DNA of 64,000 nt, from contig NZ_BBVD01000019.1 of the NCBI RefSeq assembly GCF_000964545.1, forward strand, positions 7,045 through 71,044, in the 5' to 3' direction. Both the position numbers and the translations under genes were made by a program. Below are positions 25,965 to 35,648 of this stretch, piece by piece. Numbering within the stretch: position 1 is the stretch's first letter; every line of letters begins with the position of its first letter. The notes under the pieces were generated by a model that was given only the letters and a program-made list of their open reading frames with translations, did not search any database and was not told the origin of the DNA. This DNA comes from Comamonas thiooxydans (lineage in GTDB: Bacteria > Pseudomonadota > Gammaproteobacteria > Burkholderiales > Burkholderiaceae_C).

Positions 25965-27086
25965 TTACGAAGCGTCAGCGTAGTTCACCACCGAGCGGAT
26001 CGACTTGCCTTCGTGCATCAGCTCGAAGGCTTCGTTGATCTTGGCCAGGCCCATGGTGTGGGTGACGAAGGGTTCGAGCTGAATCTTGCCGGCCATGGCG
26101 TCTTCCACCATGCCGGGCAGCTCGCTGCGGCCCTTGACGCCGCCAAAGGCCGTACCCAGCCACTTGCGGCCGGTCACCAGCTGGAAGGGGCGGGTCTTGA
26201 TCTCCTGACCGGCACCGGCCACGCCGATGATGACCGACTGGCCCCAGCCGCGGTGGGCGCATTCCAGCGCTGCGCGCATCACGTCCACATTGCCGATGCA
26301 TTCAAAGCTGTGGTCCACGCCCCAGCCCGTCATCTCGACGATCACTTGCTGGATGGGCTTGTCGAAGTCCTTGGGGTTCACGCAGTCGGTGGCGCCAAAG
26401 GTTCTGGCCAGGTCGAACTTGCCGGGGTTGGTGTCGACGGCGATGATGCGGCCGGCCTTGGCCAGCTTGGCGCCCTGGATCACGGCAAGGCCGATGCCGC
26501 CCAGGCCGAACACGGCCACGGTGTCGCCTTCCTGCACCTTGGCAGTGTTCTTGACTGCGCCCAGACCGGTGGTCACGCCGCAGCCCAAGAGGCAGACCTG
26601 CTCGGGGTTGGCATCAGGGTTGACTTTGGCCAGCGAGACGGCAGCAACCACGGTGTATTCGCTGAAGGTCGAGCAGCCCATGTAGTGATAGATGGGCTCG
26701 CCCTTGTAGCTGAAGCGCGTCGTGCCGTCGGGCATCACGCCTTTGCCCTGGGTGGCGCGCACGGCCACGCACAGATTGGTCTTGCCGCTCTTGCAGAACA
26801 GGCATTCGCCGCATTCGGCGGTGTACAGCGGAATCACATGATCGCCGGGCTGGACGCTGGTCACGCCTTCACCCACTTCCACCACGATGCCCGCGCCTTC
26901 GTGACCCAGCACGGCGGGGAAGATGCCTTCGGGGTCGTCACCGCTCAGGGTGAAGGCGTCGGTGTGACAGACGCCGGTATGGGTGATCTTGACCAGCACC
27001 TCGCCAGCCTTGGGCGGCGCGACGTCGATCTCGACGATTTGCAGGGGTTCTCCGGCTTTGAAGGCTACGGCGGCGCGGGATTTCAT
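25965..27086 (-). CDS. frmA: S-(hydroxymethyl)glutathione dehydrogenase / class III alcohol dehydrogenase
   Basis: Zinc- and NAD-dependent oxidation of S-hydroxymethylglutathione in formaldehyde detoxification. Catalytic zinc ligands are C40 and H62 (GHEGAG) plus a cysteine in LLGCGVTTG. Structural zinc ligands are C92, C95, C98 and C106. GLGGIGLAVIQG is the NAD loop. 373 residues, typical. An upstream in-frame extension has no family similarity and was not used. Its partner fghA lies downstream on the same strand. No FrmR-type repressor gene is seen here. Confidence 0.96.
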   Translation of the reverse strand: MKSRAAVAFKAGEPLQIVEIDVAPPKAGEVLVKITHTGVCHTDAFTLSGDDPEGIFPAVLGHEGAGIVVEVGEGVTSVQPGDHVIPLYTAECGECLFCKSGKTNLCVAVRATQGKGVMPDGTTRFSYKGEPIYHYMGCSTFSEYTVVAAVSLAKVNPDANPEQVCLLGCGVTTGLGAVKNTAKVQEGDTVAVFGLGGIGLAVIQGAKLAKAGRIIAVDTNPGKFDLARTFGATDCVNPKDFDKPIQQVIVEMTGWGVDHSFECIGNVDVMRAALECAHRGWGQSVIIGVAGAGQEIKTRPFQLVTGRKWLGTAFGGVKGRSELPGMVEDAMAGKIQLEPFVTHTMGLAKINEAFELMHEGKSIRSVVNYADAS

Positions 27087-27515
27087 GGGCAGGTCTTTCT
27101 TGGAAGGCTGAGGATGCGGTGGCTGCCCGGGGCAGGGCCAAGGCCTGACTGGGCGCACCGGTTGTGAAGTGTGAATGTAGGCGATCCCGTCGCCCTATGG
27201 AAATTCGTGGCCGCAGATGGCGGCTCTTTGGCCGAATGTCACACGGTTCGCGGGATCGTCTTCCGTCGGCTGGCGATGCCATGAATCCTGATCGGCCGCT
27301 TTGCACTCCGGCTGAGGCCGCCATCATAGGGACGGCATGGCCAGCATCCATCCTGCCGCTGCAGGGCTCTTGAACATCATCAGCAACTTGACCGCGTTCT
27401 TGCTGGCGGTTCGGGCTGCATGCGTCGCAGCATTGATCGGGGAGGATCTGGTCGTTACATCCGAGTCGGATCATCGCGGGCAGCACAGAGTATTGGCGCG
27501 CCTAGCGTCTCCAGC
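27087..27515. other. 429-bp stretch without a recognisable gene
   Basis: Upstream of frmA and downstream of a hypothetical membrane-protein gene. Only short frames without codon-use or family signals are present. It should contain the frmA promoter, but no site could be fixed by eye. Confidence 0.5.
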
Positions 27516-28334
27516 TCAATCCTCATTCGGTATCAGCGTCCCCCACACCGGCAGGTGTGCGCCTGGTGGTGCCGGGCCGTCATAGGCCGGCTGCACCTCA
27601 ATGGCGGGCTTGCCCTCCTGGCAATCGATGAAGCCCCATTGACTGGGACGGTAGCGCGCCTCGGGGCCGTCGGGGGCGCCGACCAGAAACTCGGCCTGAA
27701 TGTCATAGTCGATCAAGGGCACATGCAGGCTGGCGATATCGCCCTTGCGGCATTCCAGATAGGAGCGCTTCGGGTCGACCACCCAGGCGCCATAACCCGG
27801 GTTGACGTCGGGATCGAAGTGGAACACCGGACCGAGGCGCTGGTCGCGGGCAAGCTCCAATGCGCCGTTGTCGATGGCGCTGACCCAGGCACCTGCGATT
27901 TGCACCGGTTGCGTAAAGCGCGCCGCACTCAGTCCTCGCAGGCCAAGCGGTCGCTGGCGCTCGCCGTTGTCAAAGGCGTCGTAGCGGTTGATCAAGGTGC
28001 CTTTGGGGAATAGCTGCTCGCCATAGCGGAAGTCCTCGGGCAGCACAAAGCGCTGTCGGCTTTCGCGATAGTGGGCCCGCAGCGTCACGGCCTCTTCAAT
28101 CTGTACCAGCTTGCGCGCCAGCACCAGTCCCCAGAGATCGCCGGCCAGGGCCAATATGGCCACCACCACGACGGGCCAGTGCCAGAACGGCGGGCGCTCG
28201 GAGGCGGGCGTGTGCCTATGGCGCAGCCACCAGAACAGCCCGCGCAGCAGCAGCCACAGGCTCAGGCCGGCTGCCACCAGGGGGGCGAGCAGCAGCAACA
28301 GCATGGGCAGGGTAAAAAGAGGTCCGGGAATCAT
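27516..28334 (-). CDS. hypothetical membrane-anchored protein
   Basis: 272 residues, not recognised. Two hydrophobic helices at about residues 8-35 and 50-72 are separated by a basic, Pro-rich loop; the rest is a soluble, Asp/Arg-rich domain of about 195 residues, with repeated Tyr and Trp and a C-terminal PVWGTLIPNED. Cysteines are few (LECRKGD, DCQEG). The codon use looks like that of its neighbours. It is divergent from the AraC/GlxA-type regulator. No function is proposed. Confidence 0.7.
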   Translation of the reverse strand: MIPGPLFTLPMLLLLLAPLVAAGLSLWLLLRGLFWWLRHRHTPASERPPFWHWPVVVVAILALAGDLWGLVLARKLVQIEEAVTLRAHYRESRQRFVLPEDFRYGEQLFPKGTLINRYDAFDNGERQRPLGLRGLSAARFTQPVQIAGAWVSAIDNGALELARDQRLGPVFHFDPDVNPGYGAWVVDPKRSYLECRKGDIASLHVPLIDYDIQAEFLVGAPDGPEARYRPSQWGFIDCQEGKPAIEVQPAYDGPAPPGAHLPVWGTLIPNED

Positions 28335-28483
28335 GGGTGGAAAAAGGGGCAGAAGCCCCGGACTTTAGCAGTGGATGCGACTGCCTGCACTAGTTGCCGA
28401 GAGGGCTTGCGTATAGTCGAGGCTCGTGCGCTGCAAGTGCCTGCAGCGCTGGTTGTATATGCTTGAACTGCTCTGATTTTTGT

Positions 28484-29506
28484 ATGGAACACCATCACGC
28501 TGGCGCCCACCGCGTCGATCTGGTTGTCTACCCCGGCTTCAAGGCGCTGGAGGCCATAGGCCCCATGTCCGTGTTTGACTATGCCAATGTGCATTTGCGG
28601 CACAAAGGCCTGCCTGACGGATATGTGGTGCGGGTGGTGGCGTCACAGGCCGGTCTGGTGCCCTCGGACACCTTGATGGGCTTGCAGGCCAGCCATACCC
28701 TGGCGCAGGTCGAGGCCGAGGGCACGGGGTGCACGGTGCTGCTGGTGGGCGCGCGCCATATCGAGCAGGTGCTGGCGGCTTCGCCCGAGCTGGTGGACTG
28801 GGTGGCGCGAGTGGCTCCCGGGGTCGGGCGCATGATCGCGCTGTGCAGCGGCAGTTTTTTTCTGGCAGCAGCCGGTTTGCTCAATGATCGCCGCGCGGCC
28901 ACGCACTGGAGTGTGGCCGGGGCGCTTGCCCAGCGTTATCCGCGGGTGCAGGTGGATGCCGATGCGATCTATGTGTGCGACGAAATCAAGGACAGCGACG
29001 GCATGCGTCAGCTCTGGACTTCGGCCGGTGTCACTGCCGGCATTGATCTGGCGCTGGCGGTGGTGGAGCATGATTTCGGCCATGCGCTGGCACTGCAGGT
29101 GGCGCGCGACCTGGTCATGTATCTCAAACGTCCCGGCGGCCAGTCTCAGTTCAGCGTATCCCTGGCCGCACAGGCCACGCAGCACAGCGCAGTGCAGGCT
29201 GCTCAGCAGTGGGTGCTGGAACACCTGGACCAGCCCATGCCGCTGGCGCTGCTGGCGGGCAAGGCAGCGATGAGCGAGCGCAATTTTCGCCGCGTCTTTC
29301 AGCAGGAGACCGGCTGCAGTCCCAGCAGTTTTGTGGAAAACGCTCGCCTGGAGCGGGCCAAGCAGCTGCTGGAGAATCTGGGCTCTGTGCCCCTCAAGAC
29401 CGTGGCCGCCAAGGTCGGGTTGGGCTCGGAGCAGGCGCTGCGACATCTGTTTGTGCGCAAGCTGGGTATCACACCTGTGGCTTACCGGGAGCGGTTCGGA
29501 GACTGA
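28484..29506 (+). CDS. GlxA-family AraC-type transcriptional regulator
   Basis: Regulator with an N-terminal DJ-1/PfpI-like domain (about residues 10-190, with the elbow CSGSFFLAAAG) and a C-terminal AraC-type double helix-turn-helix (about 240-335, with MSERNFRRVFQQETG and VGLGSEQALRHLF). 340 residues. The start is the first ATG giving the family N-terminus, though no ribosome binding site is clear. Such proteins control nitrogen, quaternary-amine or stress genes. The neighbouring divergent membrane protein is a possible target. Confidence 0.88.
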   Translation: MEHHHAGAHRVDLVVYPGFKALEAIGPMSVFDYANVHLRHKGLPDGYVVRVVASQAGLVPSDTLMGLQASHTLAQVEAEGTGCTVLLVGARHIEQVLAASPELVDWVARVAPGVGRMIALCSGSFFLAAAGLLNDRRAATHWSVAGALAQRYPRVQVDADAIYVCDEIKDSDGMRQLWTSAGVTAGIDLALAVVEHDFGHALALQVARDLVMYLKRPGGQSQFSVSLAAQATQHSAVQAAQQWVLEHLDQPMPLALLAGKAAMSERNFRRVFQQETGCSPSSFVENARLERAKQLLENLGSVPLKTVAAKVGLGSEQALRHLFVRKLGITPVAYRERFGD

Positions 29507-29553
29507 TGGGCTTGCGGCATCCTGTCGGAAGCCGCCGGTTTTCGGTCAGCCGA

Positions 29554-30009
29554 TCAGAACAGAGGGCTCTTGAAGAAATCCAGAGCGGCCTTGGCTGCAG
29601 CAAAATTGCGCTCGATCTGCGCCTGTTGCTCATCGTGGTTCGCGGTCTCGGCGGCAGGTTCGGCGGCGGACTTGGCCCTCTTTGGCGCCGCAGTTCTTTT
29701 CTTGTCTAGGCAGGGTGCATCCGAGCGGGATGCGGGTGCCAGTGCTGGAGCCTTGGGTGCGAGCAACCGGGTCAGGTCCAGCTCGGGATTGAGCTGCCAC
29801 AGGCAGGACACATAGGTCGCCATGGCCACGGCCGGGTCGCCGCGCTCTATGCGTGCCATGGTAGGCTGGGAAATACCCAGCCGCTCTGCCCACTGCGTCT
29901 GTGTTTCGCCCCGACTCTTGCGCAGGGCCACTATGTGCTGGGCCAGCTGCGTTATCTGCAAAAGAATGGCGGGCGGAAACTCTGCGGGACTGGTGTTCTG
30001 GCGAGGCAT
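29554..30009 (-). CDS. XRE-type helix-turn-helix protein (HipB-like)
   Basis: 151 residues. The helix-turn-helix of the XRE class occupies about residues 22-75 (RGETQTQWAERLGISQPTMA). An Ala/Lys-rich linker and a short helical tail follow. HipB-like antitoxins share this domain, but no HipA or other toxin gene adjoins it, so it is more simply a solo regulator. No clear ribosome binding site was seen. Confidence 0.78.
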   Translation of the reverse strand: MPRQNTSPAEFPPAILLQITQLAQHIVALRKSRGETQTQWAERLGISQPTMARIERGDPAVAMATYVSCLWQLNPELDLTRLLAPKAPALAPASRSDAPCLDKKRTAAPKRAKSAAEPAAETANHDEQQAQIERNFAAAKAALDFFKSPLF

Positions 30010-30162
30010 ATGCCAATGGTAGGCAGATTTGGGGAGTGCTCAGGGCAAACAGGGCGCTCTTTGCATTGAGCCAGCAGTTTTCTTGACTGTCCTACGAAGC
30101 GGCCAGATCAAGTCTGCAAGCATGGACGGCGATGGATCGTCAACACGGTCTTGGAGTTGCTC

Positions 30163-30672
30163 ATGAAGTTTGTTCACTGGCTCTACACCCTGACTCATTC
30201 GCTGATTGCCCTGCTGTTCGGCCTGGCGGCGTTGTGCCTGATCTGGATGGCCGTCACCAAGGCCTGGGCCGTGATTGCTGCCGGCCTGGAGCCGGAGGCC
30301 ACGCTGCATGTGGTGGAGGCGCTGGGCATTCTGGCCTCAGGCGTGGTGGCTCTGCAGATTTCCCAGACCGTGATTGAAGAAGAGGTGGTGCGCGACGCCC
30401 ATATCAGCGGCCCGACAAGAGTGCGTCGCTTTCTCTCACGCTTTATGGTGGTGCTGGTGGTCGCCCTGGCCGTCGAGGGATTGGTTGCCACCTTCAAGGC
30501 CCAGGAGCAGCCCGAGAAGCTGCTGTATTCCGCCGCCTTGGTCATTGCCGTCGGCATGCTCATGGTCGGCTGGGGGGTGTTTGTTCACCTGAATCGTTCG
30601 GCGGAGGAACTGGAGCCCGAGGCCATGGAGGAGGCCAAGAGCGAGGACCGCAAGGTCAGCAACGACCACTGA
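30163..30672 (+). CDS. hypothetical four-helix membrane protein
   Basis: 169 residues, not recognised. Four hydrophobic helices are evident, at about residues 10-35, 45-65, 95-112 and 123-142, ending with an acidic, Glu-rich tail. The ATG at 30163 has GGAG 6 bp upstream; a TTG at 30151 is less likely. A strong terminator follows. It stands alone between an XRE-type regulator and the large helicase gene. Confidence 0.7.
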   Translation: MKFVHWLYTLTHSLIALLFGLAALCLIWMAVTKAWAVIAAGLEPEATLHVVEALGILASGVVALQISQTVIEEEVVRDAHISGPTRVRRFLSRFMVVLVVALAVEGLVATFKAQEQPEKLLYSAALVIAVGMLMVGWGVFVHLNRSAEELEPEAMEEAKSEDRKVSNDH

Positions 30673-30705
30673 CGCAGAGCGTGGTGCGGGCATGCGGCCT
30701 TGCGC

Positions 30706-30743
30706 AATGAAAATGCCCTGAATTTCTTCAGGGCGTTTTCATT
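30706..30743. terminator. bidirectional rho-independent terminator
   Basis: Seventeen-base arms (AATGAAAATGCCCTGAA and TTCAGGGCGTTTTCATT) with one mismatch separate the membrane-protein gene from the convergent helicase gene. Confidence 0.88.
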
Positions 30744-30756
30744 GCTGACTCAGGAC

Positions 30757-33700
30757 TCAGGTCAGCAGTCGATACAGCGTCCCGTTGAATGCCACGGCGC
30801 CGCTGCCATGCAGCGCATCGAGCTGCGTCAGCACCAGCTCGCGTACCGGCGCGGTGACAGCGCTCAGGCCCAGCAGCCGGGCCACAGCAGCGGGCAGTTC
30901 CTCGCGCTGGCCGCCCAGGCTGCTCCTGAGGGCCAGGGCAATCGCTGCACGGATCTCGGCTGGCGGCAGGCAATCGATGCGGCGCAGATTGGCCGAGCCT
31001 ACCTCTGCGCGATTGCGTACCCGCACCGCTCGTCCCGGCAGGTCGAGAAACTCCCCTTCTGCGGCCAGTGCCTCATCGGCCAGCAGCGATTGGCGTGCCT
31101 GCTCCAGCGCATCGCGCACGCGGCTGCCGGCGCGTTGCAGGCCCCAAAGCGTACGCATGCGGGTGACCAGTTCGTCGAAATGAATCGGTCCTTCCAGCTC
31201 CACTGCCTGGTGCATCAGCTGGGCCAGCTTTGCGGTGGATTGGTTGTGCAGTTCTCCGGCGGGAACGGCAAAGCGGGCTTCCTGATAGAGGCTGTCGTCA
31301 GGGCCGGTGGCCGATTCCGTCTCGGCGCTTTCGGCATCGGACCGTGCTGCGCGTTCTATGACTTCTGTGGCTGTCTGTGACTGATGGGTGGGCATTAGCG
31401 GCTGAACTGGTTCGGCCTGCTTGCGCTGCCTGGCAGCTTCGACGGCGGCCAGGACACGCTCGGTCTGGGCACGCGGCTGGCGGAACCAGTCGCAGCCCCA
31501 GATGCGCAGCAGCATCCAGCCCTGGCTCTCCAGCACCGACTGGCGCAGGCGGTCACGGTCGCGTGCAGAGCGGCTGTGGTGATAGCTCATGCCGTCGCAC
31601 TCAATGCCCAGCAGATAGCGCCCCGGCTGTTCTGGATCGACCACGGCCAGATCGATGAAAAAGCCCGCAATGCCGATCTGAGTCTGCACCTGCAGACCCT
31701 GGGCCGTCAGCGCTTCGTACACATCTTCTTCGAGCGGCGACTCCAGATCGCGTCCGCTGATGCCGGCCAGGGCCAACTGGCCGGTGGCCGCGTATTGCAG
31801 GAATACCTTGAGCGCGGCCACGCCCTTGCCCTTGCCGCGTTCCAGGTCGATATCGTCGGCGGTGATGGATGAAAACACCTCGCAGCGCTGCTTGGCACGC
31901 GAGATCAGCACGTTCAGGCGGCGCTCGCCTCCATCGGCACTCACAGGGCCGAAGCGCATGGGCAGATAGCCCTGCGCGTTGCGCGCATAGGCCACCGAGA
32001 TGAAGATCACATCGCGCTCGTCGCCCTGCACGTTTTCCAGGTTCTTGATGAAGAAGGGTTCGTTGGGATGGGCCACAAAAAAGGACTCTGCCTCGGGCTG
32101 CTGGCGACGCAGCAGTTCCAGCTCGTCCTGGATGGCGACTTTTTGCTGCAGCGAGAAAGCGGCCACGCCCAGGCTGAGCTGCGGCGACTGCTGTGCGTGT
32201 TGCATGATGGCGCGTGCAATGGTCTGGGCCTCGATGCGGTTGATGCGGCTGGCGCCGCTGTCAAAGCGGCCTTCGGGCAGATGGTGAAAGCGCAGCCCCA
32301 TGCTCGAGCGGGCCGTGTAGGGGCTGGGCACGACGTAAAGGCTGCTGTTGTAGAACTGCTGGTTGGACACCGCAATCAGCGACTGGTGGCGGCTGCGGTA
32401 ATGCCAGCGCAGCATGAGCTGGGGCATGCCCTTGGCTAGGCACAGGCTCAGAATGCTCTCCACATCGGCAGCTCCGGCGATGAGCTGGTCTTCGTCCTCG
32501 TCGTCGAACTCGTCCTGTTCGCTGGTCATGCGCGAGAAAAAACGCGTGGGCGGCAGCTGGCGGTCGTCGCCCACCACCACCAGCTGCTTGCAGCGGGCGA
32601 TGGCGCCCAGCGCATCCACGGGCTCGATCTGGCTGGCTTCGTCAATCACCAGCAGATCGAACTCGACCGCACCAGGCTCCAGAAACTGGGCCACGGACAG
32701 GGGGCTCATCATGAACACGGGCTTGATGGCCTGGACGGCTTCGCCTGCGAGCTTGAACAGCTTGCGCAGCGGCATATGGCCGCGCTTGCGCGCAATTTCG
32801 CCATTGAGCACGCCAAGCGGGCCCATGCCGGATGCGCTGCGTGGCACCTGCTCGTAATGCGAGAGTGCCGACTGGGCGCGCGCGAGTTCGATGCGCTCCA
32901 GATCCAGCGCCCGGAACTGGCGCACCTTCTGGCTGTGCTGATCGCCGTTGAAAGCGACCAGCTCGGGGTGAGCCTGAGTGGCCTGACGCAGCAGCGCTTC
33001 GTAATAAGCGCGTTCGAGGATGGCGGGCAGGGTTCCTTGTGCAATGGATTCATTCTCGAGCTGCTGCACCAGGACGGCCATGCCGGCCGCACGCGCCTGC
33101 TCACGGGTGGCGTGGTACGAGGTCCAGTCCAGCAAGGCGTTGGGCTCGGCGACCCATTGTGCAAGACGCTCGCCAAAGTCGGCCAGCGGGATGCGGGCCA
33201 GATCGGCAGCGCCAAAGGCTTCCTGTGTCTCGAGCCGGTAGCCGTCCAGCAAGCTTTGCGCAGCATCATCGAATGCCTGCAGCGATGCACTGGCCCGGGC
33301 GGCCAGGTCCGCGCAATGTGCGGGCGATGGCAGCTGGGCATACAGCTGGCGAAAGGCGGCACTGCGGCCCTGTCCGTCGGGGCCGGCCATCCAGCCCAGC
33401 ACGGCCTGCAGTTGCGCCCAGTCGCTTTGCTCGCCCTGCCACAGGCTGCCAAAGGCATCTGCCCCCAGGATCTGCTGCTGGCCCAGGTTCTGGCGCAGTT
33501 GCTGGGCTTCGATCAGGCTGTCGAGCAGGTTCAGACGCTCTGCCCGTGAACTCGGCAATGTCGTTTTCAACTGGCCCTTGAGGTTGGCAATCGCCGCGCG
33601 GTAGCCGCTGTTGAAAATGCGAAACAGCGAGTCGCCATGTGCTGCGATGCTCTGGCGTGGGGCATTCCAGTCCGCCGTCCAGGCGGATTCGGCAAAGCTG

Positions 33701-35541
33701 CCGCGCAGGCTCTGCGCTTGCCGGCTGAACTGGGCGCCGCATTCGACCAGCTTGTGCAGCTGGCCCAGGCCCTGATCCCAGATGCTGTTGGCGACGGCCT
33801 GCCGGTCTATGGACGGGGCACTGGCGAGCTGCTGCGCCAGCGTGATCTGCTCATGCAGAGACTGCAGAGTCTGTGCCGCCGGCGCGCTCAGGGATTGCGC
33901 CAGCAGCTCAGCATCCTGCTGCAACCGGGCCAGCATTGCTTGCAGCGTCGGCAGTTGCTGGGCGAAGCGTTGCGCATCCAGCTTGAGCAGCGCCGGATGG
34001 CATACGCCGCGCCACGGGTGCCCGGCCACCGGGCTCACCTTGGATGCCGCCTGGCGCAGTGCTTCGACAATCTGCTGGCGTGAATGAAAGTCCTCGGGTG
34101 ACCAGTTCTGTGCGCCTTGCAGCAGATCGGGCAGATGCGCGATCTGCACCGTATCCAGCCGCGCCAGCCGCCCCAGGATCTGGTAGGGCGTGAGTGTGCA
34201 GGGCGCCAGCGCCTGATGCATGGTCTGGCTGTGCGCGTTGAGCTGCTGCTGCACGTTGCTCAGCTCATGGATGATTTGCTCGCGGTGCTCCACACGCGGC
34301 TTGCCCAGATCGCGCGTGGCCTTGAGTTCCTCCAGCACCTTGCGCTTGTTGGCATGGTGGCTGTGCAGTTCCAGACAGGCAGGCCCAAGGCCCACGGATT
34401 TGAGGCGGCGGTTGACCACCTCAAGCGCCGCCATCTTCTCTGAGATGAACAGCACTTTCTTGCCGTCGGCAATCGCCGCTGCAATCACGTTGGTGATGGT
34501 CTGGGACTTGCCCGTGCCCGGCGGGCCTTGAATGACCAGGTTCTCGCCGCGGCGCACGGCTTCGATGGCCAGTGACTGCGAGCTGTCCGCATCGACCACA
34601 TGGCGCTGGCTGTCGACGGGGATCAGTTGGTCCACATTGGCGTCTTCGGGGAACAGATGTTCGCGTGCCTCGAAGCCGTCCTGCAGCGCGGCAGCAATCA
34701 GCGCCTGCTGGTCCAGCCGCTTTTCCGGCGGCCAGGTCGCAGTGTCCAGATCGCGGTACATCAGGAACTTGGCAAAGCTGAAGAAGCCCAGCGTCATGGC
34801 GTCGGGCAACACTTGCCAGCCGGGCTGGGCTGCAGCCATGGCGGCGACCGCGGCCAGATAGGCGCGGGGGGCGAAGTCGTCGCCGGCATTGAATTCGGGC
34901 AGCTCCAGGCCAAAGTCGGCCTTGAGCTTGGCCGCCAGCGACAGGTTCTCCGCCGCGTCTTCCTGCAACCAGGACAGGGTGAAGCGCTCGGCCGCGCTTT
35001 TGCGCTCCAGTGCTACGGGCAGCAGAATCAGCGGCGCAAAACGCGGCTTGTCGGGAGCATTGCGGTCGAACCATTGCAGCTGACCCAGCGCCAGAAACAA
35101 GATGTTGACGCCCTGTTCCTCGATGAAGGTGCGGGCATCGGAATACATGTCCAGTAGCCGGCGCTGCAGCTTCTCGCTGGACAGGCGCGTCTGCAATTTC
35201 AGGTCACGATGGCGCTGGGCCACACCGCGCGCATCGAGCTGTTCGTCGACGCTTTCTTCGGGCTGGGGCAGGGCGAGGGTAGCCTGTGTCTCTAGGGCCT
35301 CTGCAGGGTCTGCGGCCGCTTGCTCCTCCTCGGCCTTTGCCGGCGCAAAGCTCATGGCTTTGCTTTCGCCCGCCAGCAGGCGATAGACCTCGTCCGTGCG
35401 TTCATCCGCAAAATGCAGCACGCGTGCCGTGGCGGCCTGAGGCAGGCTCAGCAGCCGGTTGCGTGTGGAGAGGTCCAGCAGCGCCTGGCGGCTTTTTTCG
35501 AGCTGGCGGGTGATGAGGGCGGAATTCGAGTCTGCGTGCAT
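30757..35541 (-). CDS. large SF1 helicase-nuclease (DUF4011-helicase-Vsr-like-DUF3320)
   Basis: A 1,594-residue single-gene protein. Order: an N-terminal DUF4011-like region (about 8-310); a superfamily-1 helicase core with Walker A GPPGTGKS at 339-346, a long helical insert, DEAS at 967-970, GDDRQLPPT near 990 and a motif VI region RRLNVLISRAKQR; a Vsr/MTES_1575-type nuclease with ECDG at 1314-1317 and RDRDRLRQ after it; and a C-terminal DUF3320-like winged region. The catalytic residues appear intact. No partner genes adjoin. The architecture resembles nucleic-acid-targeting defence or repair proteins; an anti-phage role is inference. Confidence 0.88.
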   Translation of the reverse strand: MHADSNSALITRQLEKSRQALLDLSTRNRLLSLPQAATARVLHFADERTDEVYRLLAGESKAMSFAPAKAEEEQAAADPAEALETQATLALPQPEESVDEQLDARGVAQRHRDLKLQTRLSSEKLQRRLLDMYSDARTFIEEQGVNILFLALGQLQWFDRNAPDKPRFAPLILLPVALERKSAAERFTLSWLQEDAAENLSLAAKLKADFGLELPEFNAGDDFAPRAYLAAVAAMAAAQPGWQVLPDAMTLGFFSFAKFLMYRDLDTATWPPEKRLDQQALIAAALQDGFEAREHLFPEDANVDQLIPVDSQRHVVDADSSQSLAIEAVRRGENLVIQGPPGTGKSQTITNVIAAAIADGKKVLFISEKMAALEVVNRRLKSVGLGPACLELHSHHANKRKVLEELKATRDLGKPRVEHREQIIHELSNVQQQLNAHSQTMHQALAPCTLTPYQILGRLARLDTVQIAHLPDLLQGAQNWSPEDFHSRQQIVEALRQAASKVSPVAGHPWRGVCHPALLKLDAQRFAQQLPTLQAMLARLQQDAELLAQSLSAPAAQTLQSLHEQITLAQQLASAPSIDRQAVANSIWDQGLGQLHKLVECGAQFSRQAQSLRGSFAESAWTADWNAPRQSIAAHGDSLFRIFNSGYRAAIANLKGQLKTTLPSSRAERLNLLDSLIEAQQLRQNLGQQQILGADAFGSLWQGEQSDWAQLQAVLGWMAGPDGQGRSAAFRQLYAQLPSPAHCADLAARASASLQAFDDAAQSLLDGYRLETQEAFGAADLARIPLADFGERLAQWVAEPNALLDWTSYHATREQARAAGMAVLVQQLENESIAQGTLPAILERAYYEALLRQATQAHPELVAFNGDQHSQKVRQFRALDLERIELARAQSALSHYEQVPRSASGMGPLGVLNGEIARKRGHMPLRKLFKLAGEAVQAIKPVFMMSPLSVAQFLEPGAVEFDLLVIDEASQIEPVDALGAIARCKQLVVVGDDRQLPPTRFFSRMTSEQDEFDDEDEDQLIAGAADVESILSLCLAKGMPQLMLRWHYRSRHQSLIAVSNQQFYNSSLYVVPSPYTARSSMGLRFHHLPEGRFDSGASRINRIEAQTIARAIMQHAQQSPQLSLGVAAFSLQQKVAIQDELELLRRQQPEAESFFVAHPNEPFFIKNLENVQGDERDVIFISVAYARNAQGYLPMRFGPVSADGGERRLNVLISRAKQRCEVFSSITADDIDLERGKGKGVAALKVFLQYAATGQLALAGISGRDLESPLEEDVYEALTAQGLQVQTQIGIAGFFIDLAVVDPEQPGRYLLGIECDGMSYHHSRSARDRDRLRQSVLESQGWMLLRIWGCDWFRQPRAQTERVLAAVEAARQRKQAEPVQPLMPTHQSQTATEVIERAARSDAESAETESATGPDDSLYQEARFAVPAGELHNQSTAKLAQLMHQAVELEGPIHFDELVTRMRTLWGLQRAGSRVRDALEQARQSLLADEALAAEGEFLDLPGRAVRVRNRAEVGSANLRRIDCLPPAEIRAAIALALRSSLGGQREELPAAVARLLGLSAVTAPVRELVLTQLDALHGSGAVAFNGTLYRLLT

Positions 35542-35648
35542 GGGGCATCAAAAAGCACAGTGAGCTGGCACTTTAGCGTGCTCTCTGGTGCTGCCAACGC
35601 TGATTGGCAATGTATGCACTGCGGTTCCGTACCCGTTTTACAAATTGA

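Noticed and set aside
29554..30009. HipAB toxin-antitoxin module
   Set aside because: The HipB-like protein has no HipA or other toxin gene next to it.
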